A stretch of 64,000 nucleotides of DNA from Pipra filicauda (Eukaryota; Chordata; Aves; Passeriformes; Pipridae), in assembly GCF_003945595.2 (NCBI RefSeq), contig NW_024103696.1, positions 1,674,001 through 1,738,000 on the forward strand, in the 5' to 3' direction. The notes under the pieces are model-generated. The model saw nothing but the letters and a program-made list of their open reading frames with translations, did not search any database and had not been told where the DNA came from. Below, one piece after another: positions 1-11,800 of this stretch (positions within the stretch are counted from its first letter, which is position 1; the number at the start of each line of letters is the position of its first letter). Made by a program: the position numbers and the translations under genes.

Positions 1-539
1 TTAGACTTTGTAGTCAGAAATTTGTGCTTGTCATTTTCAGTTCTGGGAAATACCTGCTCCTTTCTTAATTAAACATCAAAGAAACAAGACACTTGTATTT
101 CCCAGGACAATAAACAAACAATTATTATTTATTTGAAATGCTTAATTAACTGTTATGTATCTGAAATAAGGCAAAATAGAGACTTTATAATCAATGCACA
201 TGAAAACATAAAAACTACATGGCATTATGCTGAAATGTAAATATGCCTCTCTTTCTAGTTTTAAACAGGTTATCAATAACTCTTCTCAAGCAAAAATTAA
301 TTCATGACTAGACATATGTTTGGGGAAAGTAAACATGAAAGGGACTCAAGCGCAGCTAAAATTAATTTATTTGTTTTACTTGCATGAGTATTCAGAAACA
401 TTGATTGACAGCGTTCAGTGAATTCTACTAAATAAAAAATGTATATGGAGGATCCTTGAGGACCTTTGTTTGTAATACAGACCATAGATGAGTTGCTTCA
501 AGATGAGCCATAGGATTTTGAAGCTTTCAAGCTATAGAG
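1..539. other. AT-rich non-coding sequence, no gene seen
   Basis: This stretch is AT-rich with many stops in all frames. I see no exon, RNA gene or recognisable repeat. The 62-codon open frame on the minus strand at 297-485 has no recognisable motif and is of a length expected by chance. Confidence 0.6.
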
Positions 540-665
540 ATGTTGAATCGTGTTGGAAGGGACAATAAAGATATCTATGTCTCCTGCAAACTCTTTCACT
601 AGAACCAGTTGCCTCAATTCCCATTCAACCTGGCCTTGACACTTCTACGGATGGGGCTGTGAGAC
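540..665 (-). mobile_element. CR1 LINE fragment, 3' region (old)
   Basis: Read on the minus strand, this matches the CR1 3' region: on the plus strand, GTTGGAAGGGACAATAAAG near 554 is followed by a CAACCTGGCCTTGACACTTC-type run ending in GGATGGGGC. These are the landmarks of the last part of avian CR1 elements. Many substitutions mark it as an old copy. The tail is not preserved. It could belong to the same insertion as the fragment at about 1115-1245. Confidence 0.6.
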
Positions 666-689
666 ACTGGATTATTATATTAATTATTG

Positions 690-1110
690 GCTTGGACCAA
701 CTCAAGTGTGTGGGGGGGTGGAGGGACAGGTTGAATTTCAAGGAGGTGAAGTAATGCCCTGTCCAGCACCCCAGCCCCTGCAGCCTTACTGGGGGACCCT
801 GGAACAGCTGTCAGTCAGAGGCAGCTGGGGAGCACTGCCTAAACCATACCTCAGAGTCCCTAAGCCAGACTCAGATTGGCCAGTACACTGGAATTCCCAC
901 CTGGGGGAAGGGGTTGTGGTCGCAGGGGAGCCAAAGCACACAAAAACGGCAACACGTGCTCTCTGCGCTTGTTTGAATCCTTCATCTTCCAGACTTCTGT
1001 AGCTGGACCTATGCTGGATCCAGGGATGATGGCTATATTCCTTTTTCTCTCTCTCTTTCTTTACTACTTCTTCTTCTCCTAATCTCTTTTCTTAATATTT
1101 CGGTCAATTT
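690..1110. repeat. GC-richer repeat-like block between two CR1 fragments
   Basis: This block is markedly GC-richer than the DNA around it and ends in a pyrimidine-rich run (about 1040-1090). It lies between two pieces that both read as minus-strand CR1, so it may be an insertion that split one CR1. Its style (GC-rich, then CT-rich) resembles the R-U5 part of an avian retroviral LTR, but I cannot define TG/CA ends or a target duplication. The 98-codon open frame at 706-1002 inside it has no recognisable domain and I do not call it a gene. Confidence 0.35.
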
Positions 1111-1114
1111 AGGA

Positions 1115-1245
1115 CCAGATGGGCTGGATTTCGTCAGTTCATGCCCAGCTTCTCATCCATCAGCTCACCCAAGTCCTTTTTGGCAGGGCTGTTCTTCGTT
1201 TCTTCATTCCACAGCTTGTACTGATACTGGAGTATCCTAGCCTAA
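1115..1245 (-). mobile_element. Probable CR1 fragment
   Basis: The run around 1140-1200 (CCAGCTTCTCATCCATCAG, then CCAAGTCC and GCAGGGCTGTTC) resembles the minus-strand view of the CR1 reverse-transcriptase region in avian genomes. A short match and visible decay keep confidence moderate. Its order relative to the 540-665 piece fits a single minus-strand CR1 interrupted by about 450 bp. Confidence 0.45.
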
Positions 1246-1443
1246 AAATCTGTGAAGACCACTGAGCTTATACAGTGTGATATGAATGAAGTGTATTATC
1301 ACTATGAGTGTCAATACCAAAGTAAGTTAAGAAATGAAGGTTCCAGAAATCATACATACCTGAGTCCAAAATATTAGAAAACAGAGAGGAGTTAAACAAA
1401 TTAATCTGTCACACTGATACCTCTTCCCCCTTACCTGACAAAA

Positions 1444-1574
1444 TGTCATGGTTCAGGAATGGTACTCCCCAATTTAGTTTTCCCACCATCTTGGTCCTGG
1501 CCATGTCCCCTTAGCCATGCCCCACTCTTGGCTACTGCAAAAAATTAAACCTCGCCTTGACCAAAACCAGGGCA
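1444..1574 (-). mobile_element. Internally deleted solo LTR, 131 bp
   Basis: The left end TGTCATGGTT(C/T)AGGAATGGTAC is shared with the solo LTR at 59442. The right end reads, on the minus strand, as TGCCCTGGTTTTGGTC, the family's U3 start. About 320 bp of the middle present in the 59442-59891 copy is missing. Flanks are CAAAA (1439-1443) and CAAAT (1575-1579), a 4/5 match that fits a decayed 5-bp target duplication. The element therefore probably inserted as an LTR unit and lost its middle, or inserted already deleted. Confidence 0.65.
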
Positions 1575-3185
1575 CAAATAATACTGAAATGAGATTGTGA
1601 AACAGTCTAATTCAGCTGGTCCCACAGTCTGAAGTGCCAGACATGAAAAATCACAGTATTGGTAATTTTTGGAAGACTTTATGATGGACTTTATGAACAT
1701 CTCTAAAGATATTTGTTAAAAGAAACCAGAACTTAAGATATGAACTGGAAGTGCATACTGAAGTTATGCAAGAATCTTATAAGAGGCAAGGAAATGCTAC
1801 ATTAACCTAATCTTTTTGTGAAGACAGACAAATAATTTCAGTTCAAACAAAAAGTTTTGCTGGGCAGTATCAGGTGTGTGTTGATAACCAGAGCACAGGT
1901 ACTTTATTTTTACCCACCTTTACAGATCTCTTTGAATACCCATTTTTATCACTAGTGTAGTAGTTTTCCCTGCAGTTAAATGACAATGGATTTTTAACAC
2001 CCTATAAAACTCTTTCCTAAAAATAAATAAATAATAAGAAGAAAATGGATATTTCACATAGCTGTTGTCAAAAACTTGGCATTCTTAGTTCTTGTTAGAC
2101 TTAATTCTAACAGATAAAAGTAAGTGTGACCGTAGTAATGTATATCTTATTATTATTGAAGTGTGCTATAAACAAGAAAAGAAATCTAAGGATATTTTAT
2201 ATATTTCTGGGATGTTCACCTGATATTTACTTGAAATTCCCAACTTGGAAGTAAATTTCCAAGCCTAGCACCACATTGTCCTGACAAGAATAATATGAAC
2301 TTTGTCCAAGATTATTAGACCCTTTCCTCAATCAAAATGGGTAAGAAGGGTGTTGGGCAAGAAATGCAACACCAGGAAACAAGAGAGGTCGGATAGCTAT
2401 AGCATACTGAAGTCATCATGCTTTTTAGAAGCCTGCCCCATTCCACTCCTTTAAGTTACAGCTATCAAGGTTTTCCCTTAGTCACTCACATTTAAGGGAT
2501 AAATCTTATGAAGTTTACAAAGATAAAAATACTTCCGGCCTAATTTTCTAATGTGCTGACACCCACAGCTGCCTGTGAAATCAGTGCAGGTTTTGAGTGT
2601 TCAAGATTTTTGAAAATCAGGCTACTTATTTTTAATTAAAAGTCAATTAAAGAAACGTGGGGAAAGAAGACGTGTAACTATGCCTAGGCAGCTGGAGTTT
2701 TCTGATCTCTGCTACTTACGCTCCTCATAATTATCATAGTTATCTTGTGCTCTCTTCATCTGTTCTTTGTATCCACCCAGTTTTACAGTTTAGGCTTATA
2801 ACCTTTTGAGGCAAAGGATATATTTTACTAACAAAGAAATACAGAGTGTAGAACAAACATACTTAAATGTCTTGTTATATATATTTTCATTCTTTCCATA
2901 ATATTAGCTGAAAACATTAATCAGAAAAGGGCTTCATCACTTCAGAATCTGAAGCGTTCTCCACAGATACTGAGCAAAACAAAAAAAGATAATTTTCACA
3001 GATTTAAAAGATCAAAAGGATATCTGTGACAATATGTAACATAGATGTCATCCAGTGATGATTGTGTCCCAACAGTTGAATTGTAACACTTGGTTAAAGT
3101 CGCTGTTTCTAGAATGGGCTTTTTAAAAGCAGTAGACTTCAGAGGTATGATTCTATACCTATATAGTGTATCAGGAATATTGTAG
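1575..3185. other. AT-rich non-coding sequence, no gene seen
   Basis: Apparently unique AT-rich DNA with short open frames only. I see nothing that supports an exon, an RNA gene or a recognisable repeat. Confidence 0.6.
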
Positions 3186-3748
3186 CCAGCAGGTCCAGGG
3201 AAGTGATTCTTACCCTGTACTCAGCGCTGGTGAGGCCACACCTGGAGTACTGGGTCCAGCTCTGGGCCCCTCAGTTCAGGAAGGATATTGAGGTGCTGGA
3301 GCAGGTCCAGAGAAGACCACCGAGGCTGGTAAAGGGACTTGAGCACAAGTCTTGTGAGGAGAGGCTGAGGGAACTGGGGTTGTTCAGCCTGGAGAAGAGG
3401 AGGCTCAGGGGAGACCTCATCACCCTCTACCTGAAAGGAGGTTGTAACCAGATGGGTGTCAGTCTCTTCTCCCAGGCAACCAGCAGTAGGACAAAAGGGC
3501 ACAGTCTTAAGCTCTGCCAGGGGAGGTTTAGGTTGAATATTAGGAAAAAATTTTTTACAGAGAGAGTAATCAGACATTGGAATGGGCTGCCAGGGGAGGT
3601 GGTGGATTCACCATCCCTCGAGGTTTTTAAGATGACACTGGACGTGGCACTTAGTGCCACGGTCTAGTAACCAAGGCGGTGTTGGACCAAGGGTTGGACT
3701 TGATGACTCGGAAGTCTTTTCCAACCTGGTTGATTCTATGATTCTATA
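3186..3748 (+). mobile_element. CR1 LINE, 5'-truncated, with 3' end
   Basis: CR1 is a non-LTR retrotransposon of birds and reptiles. The open frame at 3203-3667 encodes the C-terminal part of ORF2, downstream of the reverse-transcriptase core, with the motifs [37 protein letters not shown] and [14 protein letters not shown]. The element then runs through the short CR1 3' UTR to a tail of GATTCTATGATTCTAT at about 3731-3748. The 5' end stops abruptly near 3186, the usual LINE truncation. The endonuclease and RT catalytic regions are absent, so it cannot move by itself. The frame is open for about 154 codons, so the copy is not among the oldest in the window. Confidence 0.9.
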
Positions 3749-3796
3749 CTTTCTCTGTCTTTGCATTCATTCTCTTTATTATATACACAGCTTTTT

Positions 3797-3946
<150 letters not shown>

Positions 3947-3949
3947 CAC

Positions 3950-5459
3950 ACACTTGTTTTTTGGAAGAAAAGTGTTGGATGTAGTTTTCAAATATTACTG
4001 GTTGCCTCTGGACACAATCACACTTTATTATTCCTTAGATAGGTATGACAACATGGAAGTATTTTTATGCAATTTACCTTTTGTTTCACATTCATAGGTG
4101 AAATATAGTGTAAATAGAAACATCCTATTGTGAGAGACTTTTCTAATTTTGGGTATTTGACTTTCACATTTCTTGTTCTGTGTGTAGAAGTCACTCACTA
4201 TATATAGGACCTTAGATCTTACTGCACTTTTTTTTCTGTTTGTGAGGTTAATAAAAACTGTGGTGTTGACAGGTATATCTGACACTACATTATAATATAT
4301 AATAACGTAGTTGTATACACGCACAAAGTCTTTCCAGGTAAAACAGGTTGAAAGGCCTGAAGTCATGTAATTACAGTCAATAGATAATTTGAAAGTCATG
4401 AAAAATTTAGAAAAGAGAAAAATAAAAATGAAGCAGAAAGAAAAAGTAGTTGAAAGTACTCTAAGAAAAGCCTGAGGCATCTGAAGGTAGTCATTACTGA
4501 TTCAAGACTAGGGCATACTACAGATAGGTAATGTCAAGTGGGAATTATAATGAGTTGGAGTTAAAGTATGGCTGCCTGCCTCCTAAATAAACTGCTGTAG
4601 ACCTGCTTAAGCCTTTTATTTTGCTGATGGTTATCTTTGGCAGGAACAAAACTTTCCTCTTATATACACAGTTGATAAAGTGGGGTGTTCTTTGGAAAAA
4701 TTCTGAGAACAACTATCATTAGTTCTAAATGGTTCTTGTCGGAAATGAGGAGAAAAAGATAGGGTGAAGGGAAAATTCCCAATGCATAACGGTTTATTAA
4801 TAACCACAGATATTTCTTGCATCTGGAATTATCAGCACAGGGAGTTTAAGCATATCAGTCAGCCTAAACATTCATTTTTCAACTAAGAACTTATGGATGA
4901 ACAATGAAGAGGAATAATTGTGTTAATTGTTCATTGCAATATTTCTAGTATGTCTCTTGATCCCAAACCCAGCTTGGAAAAAGCTATTGGCACTAGGAAC
5001 AATCTAGAGATGGATCAGCAGTGGCACACATACAATTGTGCTTTATGGATATAAAGCTGTTTAAGTTTTTTTACACAGCTGAATTTTCAAGTGAGGGCTG
5101 ATGTAGACAGAAATAGAGTAAGTCATGGCTGTAGGCAGTAGCTGTAGTGTTTCTTCCCAATAAGAACCTAAGCATTCAAGTCAAAGCTACAGCTCTTACT
5201 CTGCTTATAAATGAGTTACTATCAGATTGCCTTCTATTATACACAAATGGAGACTTTTAGGGGAAAGACTGGATTACCTTATAAATTGGTGGACACAGAT
5301 GGTAATGCTAGCTATGCATTGTTTTATTTTTTTTTTGGTCATGTAACAAATATGAGTCTTTTTAAATTCATCCAATTATGTAAGAGGAAGGGGAGGAGAA
5401 ATAGGTAGTTAATTTTTAGTCACAGTAAATTAGAACTGCTCATCAAGCACACCTTACAC
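3950..5459. other. AT-rich non-coding sequence, no gene seen
   Basis: No recognisable repeat or exon. The minus-strand open frame at 4028-4480 (150 codons) is rich in Phe, Ile, Ser and Tyr, as expected from AT-rich DNA, and shows no domain. I leave it uncalled. Confidence 0.5.
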
Positions 5460-7283
5460 TGCCTTCCTGTCATGTAAGAAAAGCAGCCTTTCATCTTGCA
5501 TGCAGCAAGCTCCAACAGAAACTCCATGACATCCAGAAAAAGTGGTGGATCAATCTAGCTGAAAAAACTCAATTATGCACAGATACAGGTGATCACAGAG
5601 AATTCTATGAGGCCTTGAAAACAGCATACGGGCCTACATACCAAGTCCTCTACTCAGCGCAGATGGTCAAACACTTCTGACAGATAAAACCTCCATTCTG
5701 AATTGATGGTCCGAACACTTTCAGACTCCTTTCTGTACTAGTTGTGTAGTTCAAGACTCAATTCAACCCATTTCACAACGACTGGTGAAGAATGAATTGG
5801 ATATTGCCCCCACTTTGGGAGAAACTCTTAAGGCCATTCAGCAGGTGAAAATCAGCAAGGCAGCTGGGGTTGATGGAATCCCACCTGAAGTCTGGAAACA
5901 TGGGGGCCTTGCGCTCCATGCTAAATTTCATGAGTTTGTGGTGCGCTGTTGGGAACTAGGTGAACTACCATCAGACCTTCGTGATGCAGTCATCATCACT
6001 TTGTATAAGAAGAAAGGAGTTAAATCAGACTGTTCAAATTACCGTGGTATTACTCTGCTCTCCATTGCTGGCAAAATCCTGGCAAGAATACTTTTGAACA
6101 GATTAATACCTGCCATAGCAGAAGGAATTCTACCTGAAAGCCAATGTGGTTTCAGAGCCAACAGGAGTACCACAGACATGGTGTTTGTTCTCAGACAACT
6201 GCAAGAGAAGTGTAGGGAACAGAACAAAGGTCTCTATGTAACCTTTGTTGATCTCACCAAGGCTTTCGATACCATGAGCAGAAAAGGTCTATGGCAGAAT
6301 TTGGATTGCTTAGGCTGCCCCCCCAAGTTCCTTAAAATGATCATCTCACTCCATGAGGATCAGCACGGCCACGTCAGATATGGCAATGCACTTTCTGAGC
6401 CCTTTCTGATTACCAGTGGTGTGAAACAAGGCTGCCTGCTAGCACCAACCCTATTCACAATCTTTTTCAGCATGATGCTCCAAGGGCCATGGCAGACCTG
6501 GATGATCAGGACGGTATCTACATTCGATATCATACTGATGGAAGCCTTTTCAACCTAAGGCGACTGAAGGCCCACACTAAGACCTTAAATCATCTTGTCT
6601 GGGAGCTGCTTTATGCTGATGACGCCGGCCTTGTTGCCCACACAGAAGCAGCCCTGCAGCGTTTAACATCCTGATTCGCAGACGTTGCTGAGCTCTTTGG
6701 GCTGGAAGTCAGCTTAAGAAGACAGAAGTTCTCTATCAACCTGCACCTCAGGAAATCTTCCATCATCCCATATCACCATTGGCGAATCAGAGCTCAAATC
6801 AGTCCAGCAGTTTAATTACCTAGGTAGCCTCATCTCCTTGGATGGTAAGATTGACGGAGAGATAGACAACAGGTTAGCAAAGGCATATAGTGCTTTCAGA
6901 AAACTCCATGAAAGAGTATGGCGTAATAAACACCTGAAGAAAAGTACAAAGATCAGTGTTTACAAAACCATAGTGCTGTCTACTCTTTTATATGGTTCCG
7001 AATCATGGGTCATCTACCGCCACCACCTGCGACTCTTAGAACGCTTCCATCAACGCTGCCTCCGTACAATCCTAAACATCCACTGGTCAGATTATGTAAC
7101 CAATACATCTGTTCTAGAACAAGCAGCAGTCACAGGTATCGAGGCCATGTTGCTGAGAACACAGTTGCATTGAGCAGGACGCGTCTCATGGATGAAGGAC
7201 CACCGCCTCCCTAAGATCTTGCTTTATGGTGAACTTGCCACTGGCTGCTGCAAGAGAGGAGCCATATCTCAGCCTTGGCCATA
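5460..7283 (+). mobile_element. RTE-like non-LTR retrotransposon, copy 1 (decayed)
   Basis: Encodes the linker and reverse-transcriptase part of an RTE-type endonuclease-reverse transcriptase. The frame at 5785-6558 carries GVDGIPPEVWKHGG, SDCSNYRGITLLSIAGKIL, PESQCGFRANRSTTDMVF, the palm motif FVDLTKAFD (about 6244-6270) and SGVKQGCLLAPTLF. The catalytic YADD box follows in a shifted frame near 6612-6623, and a thumb/C-terminal part lies at 6838-7173. Breaks are a frameshift near 6484, a stop near 6674, another frameshift near 6718, and a Trp-to-stop change (TGA) near 7171. The endonuclease domain is missing at the 5' end. About 35 bp are deleted near 7263, and the C-terminal zinc finger and 3' tail are lost. 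Copy 2 at 49949 supplies the intact comparison. The RTE assignment rests on remembered motifs; RTE-X is the main alternative. Confidence 0.85.
5785..7173 (+). pseudogene. Reverse transcriptase of RTE copy 1, broken
   Basis: This is the coding remnant within RTE copy 1. The active enzyme would copy its RNA at a nicked chromosomal site (target-primed reverse transcription). Finger and palm motifs are contiguous for 257 codons from 5785, then the frame changes. The palm aspartates (FVDL...AFD and YADD) are still encoded, but in different frames. The Met at 5785 is simply the first ATG in the surviving frame; homologous sequence continues upstream to about 5460 with stops, so it is not a true start. 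Confidence 0.8.
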
Positions 7284-8774
7284 ATAACAAATTATTATGT
7301 AATATGTTACCTCAACACAGATTTCAGAAATTTGGAATTAAATTAATTCAAATGGTAATAACAGCAACACAGATGTTAGGATGAGGCATTGATTTTTGAT
7401 CACCATTTACATGGTGACTTCAATGTGCATAAGTCTCTTAACGTTGTTGACAACACTTCTTGTGTAGCTATCCATTCTTAATGAAAACCCATAATCCTTC
7501 CACTTTAACCAAACAAAGCTCTTTCACTTTGTTCTGTGCAATAACTGAAGTAGAAATTTCTCCTGTGATTTCAAAGAATTTGTATTTAACTGAGAAATCA
7601 GAGATTTAGTCTAATATTTGAATTCTTGCTCAAATATTATTTCTCAGTTTATTAAAGACCTACTTTTTCTTTTTTCCTATTGTCCCACTCATTATTACAC
7701 CTGGAAAAATAAAGTGCTTCTTTGTAAGCTGTTTCATTGTGGCTCTGTGAGAATCCCCTTGATACACAAAACTGCTAATTGAGAGATAGAAACAACGATT
7801 AGTGGATCTGTTCTTATAAATGCCATATGTCTTAATTTCATTGATGGAATTTTTGAATACTATAGCAAGGGGTGCTGAAGGAGAAAGAAACAGTGATCAT
7901 AACAACACTAATAAATAAAATAATTAACAATTGTATGAGTAATGTTTTGGGATTGATCTGCATAAAAAGGGATCACTTATACATAAAATTATTACTTTTC
8001 TATTCTTTAAATATAAATTGAATTATTGTGATTAACATTCATATTTTTATAGATGAGAAAACAAATTAAAACCTGGAACTAGAAAAGTGAGTATAAAAAT
8101 ATTCATAATAGGCAGGAATCCAAGAATCTAAACTTCTCTCTTTCATAATCTACCTAATTTTCAACTAATTAGTTTTGACCTCTGAAGTCATTCCCTGTAG
8201 GTTCCTCTTAAAATAGATAGAATAAATAAATAAACAAATAAATATTAGATCTTCTGAGTTACATAAACATGGAGCTGGGATAATTTCAATGACACTGAAT
8301 TTTTTTTTTTTCATCTTCAGGTGTTTCACATTACAACAGGATTAAGAAGGATAAATTCTGCCTAAACTTTCACATTCCATGTCTTGGATTTATTGCCTCT
8401 AAATTCAGGCATTTTATTGAAATATGTCAGTTAGAAGTCCAGTGGCTGTGCTCATAGCACAGGCAGAAAGTTTTGGGTGACCTTCTAGGAGCTGAATAAT
8501 ATTCAAGAGTAGTCTTTGTTGATTCCAGGGGAACTGTAGGTCATTTCCTCAGATTAGGCATTTATGTCTGTTTCCAAGGTAAAATGACAGAAACACTAAA
8601 AAGCCACTAACTGAGATATTATTTTTAGAGCTATTGCTCATGGCCTATAGACGTAGGTGGAAAGAGAAAGAAGAAGGCAAATATCCAAGTTTTTAGGGCT
8701 ACTAATCTATGTGTTTCTTGAAAGGGACACTCCTATGCCATTTGAACTTCTTGCTTTAGAAGCCAGATCTATAA
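7284..8774. other. AT-rich non-coding sequence, no gene seen
   Basis: AT-rich DNA with short A/T runs, such as the AAATAAATAAATAAACAAATAAAT run near 8223-8245. No repeat family or exon was recognised. Confidence 0.55.
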
Positions 8775-8831
8775 AACACACAGACAGAGACACACTCACA
8801 CACACACGCGTGCACACACACACACACACAA
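8775..8831. repeat. (CA)n dinucleotide microsatellite, imperfect
   Basis: CA-rich tract with AGAGACACAC and CGCGTG interruptions and a purer CA core near 8811-8830. It lies inside a short open frame that is an artefact of the repeat. Confidence 0.9.
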
Positions 8832-11800
8832 AATTAAAAAAAAGCAACTTCCCAGATACCTTAAAACTTATATATGTATTATACTTACCAGGAAAGCCAG
8901 CTCTTCATTGTTGTTTTAATTCTTGTTTGCTTTGACAAGGCCAGTAAAGATAGCATTGACTGTGTTAAATCTATAAAAGTGTAAACCTCCTGTTGTTCCA
9001 GCAGTGGAATGTAATTCAGAATGTAGCTTCTTTGTATAAAGAACAAGCTTACATTTTTTAAAATTATCTGTAGTGAATTATACTACTTAAACAATTCCAG
9101 GCTGCTGTAGCCACCCTACTGTTGATAGTGCTTAACTAAAGTCAACAAAATGAACTGTCTTATCGATACTGTTTGTTGAAATATTAATTCAAATTTTAGC
9201 TAGAAAAATAATAATTTCTTTAGAAAGTAGCTCTGTTGTCTACCAAAGTTTGCTTAGCACTGTTCTACCCAAACTGGACTATGTAGACATAACCAAATAA
9301 GACAATAAATATTAAAAAAAAGTCAAGTTGGAAATAACATTTGAAATTTCTCAGTTTCCATGTTTTAAGTGGTATTGTTTAAACAGACATTTCTTTTGAA
9401 TACATTTTTCCTTTTTTTTCCCCATACCAAACATTTATCTGCACGTCTGTTCTTAGGCTCAAAAAAAGCCAAGCAGATACAAGTGTGACAAAAAGACTGA
9501 AAATGTTAAACTGTGCTGTGCTCAGCTTGGATGATAGAACCAGTGGGCACTAAGTGCTTGGCAGTGAGATGCTGTGCCATTCCCTGTTTGTATGCTGATA
9601 ATCAAAGCATTGTATGGAGTGAATGCCACTTCAGTTTTATGAGCTTGTTATGTGACATGGCATATCAAATCTGCCAAGCAGAGGACCATCTGGAAACAGG
9701 TCATCAGAATGGATTCTAACACCCTCTGATGGGCAAGAGTGAGGGTGAAGAACAGAGTGGGAGGGAAACAAAAACACCCCACTCCCCAAACCCCCTGGCC
9801 ATAAACCAATAGAGAATAAGTAAAATAAATTCAGTTTCATGCTGCAATATTACTTAATAAAAGGCATAGATTTACCAAAGTGAATTTAAAAACACATTTT
9901 AAAATGTACTCACTTATGGAAAAGCTGTTCTTTTACTTTCTTTTTTTCTTTCAGTTACAAAACCACAAATCTTTCTGGCCATAAGTGCTATCCTTTTTTA
10001 TCCTTCTTTTTCTCCACCTAGAGAATAAAAATGTTTTTAAAAGCTTTGCAGCCTGATGTTCAACACACATTGTAGAAACCTTAACAGACAGATTTTTGGT
10101 AAAGGTTCTGAAACCATTAGGCTACTGTGGTTCAGCTGAGAAAATATTACATAATCATATATCACTGCAAAAGTAAACTTGTACTGTAAATGTCATTCAG
10201 TTATTAAAATACCACAGCCCCTAATAGTTTGACCGAAATGAAGACCTATGAAAAGTGATTATTTTCACTTGTTTCTTGGGTTCTTAAGACAAATTCATGA
10301 TAGATATCATGAGTGGATTTTAGACGAAAAATCTTGATGCCAGAACTGAAGGGTTAAAAAATTCTTTCAGTTTTAAGTCTTTGAGGACTGAAAACATGCT
10401 CTGCATTTTGTATGATAGACATACATAGAGCCTCACTGAAGACAATCGCAGTCTAAAAACCTGAATAAAACAGACTACAGAGTGGTCTAATGATACACTA
10501 CAATTCTTCAAATAAATCAATTTAAGAAAACATTTCCACCAGTTCTTTGTTGAACTGCAATCACTCAGGTGGACATGACTGTAGTTTTACTCTAGATTCA
10601 GTCTCAGGGACTATTATAAATCTCATTCTCTTTCTCTCTCTCTTTTTCTCTTGTTTGTTTTCTTCCTGATTTTTTTGAACATTGCTTGGAAAACAAGCAC
10701 TTCTGAGCTCTAGAGAGTCTTAAGTGAGTTATAAGGAGAAATGTTGGAGAATGTCAAAAGAAGAAGTAAGAATTACTGCTGGTTGGCTTAGCAATGAATG
10801 GAAAAGGGGCATTTTTAATTCTTTGAAGTTGGTTATTGGAGAAAGGAAAATATATAGATATGTTTCTTTTTTCTTTTTTTTTTTTTCCTTATAAAACAGA
10901 TGATATTTTAAATTTAAAATAATACCCCTAGGAAATCCAAGACCTCCTTTTTCCTAATGAAATTCAGGTTTCTTCTTGAAGCTGTTGGTGTTTTTGTGAT
11001 TTATATGGAGGCACTAGCACTGAAAAGCAGTGAGAGTGTAAGAGTTATGTCATATGCTGGTAACTCCAGGAATGGTTTCCTTCATCCAATAGCATACTGG
11101 ATGTATTTTATTGTTTTTCCTTACAGATTTAGTTGGATATTATAACTAATTATCTACATTTTTGAATACAATGACTAAACTCATTCATCTTTAATAATGA
11201 CTAAGACAGGAGGAAGTGAAAATTTGTACTTCAATCCTTTTATGCAGTCAGGCTGTAAAGGCCAGATGTCAGAAAAATTGTATTAAATATTGAGGTAAAA
11301 ATTCTAGGGGAAATAACTTCTTCAGGCATTTCCCTGAAGAAAAGTACCCTCCAGGTACCTTTGCAGAAATACTATTTTGAAGTACAAAAGAAAAAGTACT
11401 GAGAAGCTCCTTGGTAAAGGTGAGAAGACAGGAACTCTACTACAAAGACAACACAATTCCAAAACAATTAACAGTCCAACAGATCTGTTACAGCAGTTCA
11501 TTAGGATATGAGACACTGAGATTCCATTTCTAGATTAATTAATAAACTATTGGTTAATCTGAGGTAATCCAAATGATCTCTAAAAGGCAGTTTACCAGTT
11601 TGTTGGTGAGTTTCTCTTTCTAAAATGCATTCTTGATAAATATTTAATTGCTATATTTTCATATAGAGAGAGGAGTTAGTAAATATTTTTTTTCAAAACA
11701 GGAAACGAGGGGAAACGAGGTGAAATCTTGAGTGGAGTTCTTTTATTTTACCCATCTCTTCCTTCTCTATAGAACTGAAGATTAATAGATGACATGCTGC

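Noticed and set aside
3221..3660. Minus-strand frames over the CR1 at 3186-3748
   Set aside because: They are shadows of the CR1 ORF2 frame on the plus strand.
4028..4480. 150-codon minus-strand frame
   Set aside because: Composition is that of translated AT-rich DNA; no domain, signal or context supports a gene.
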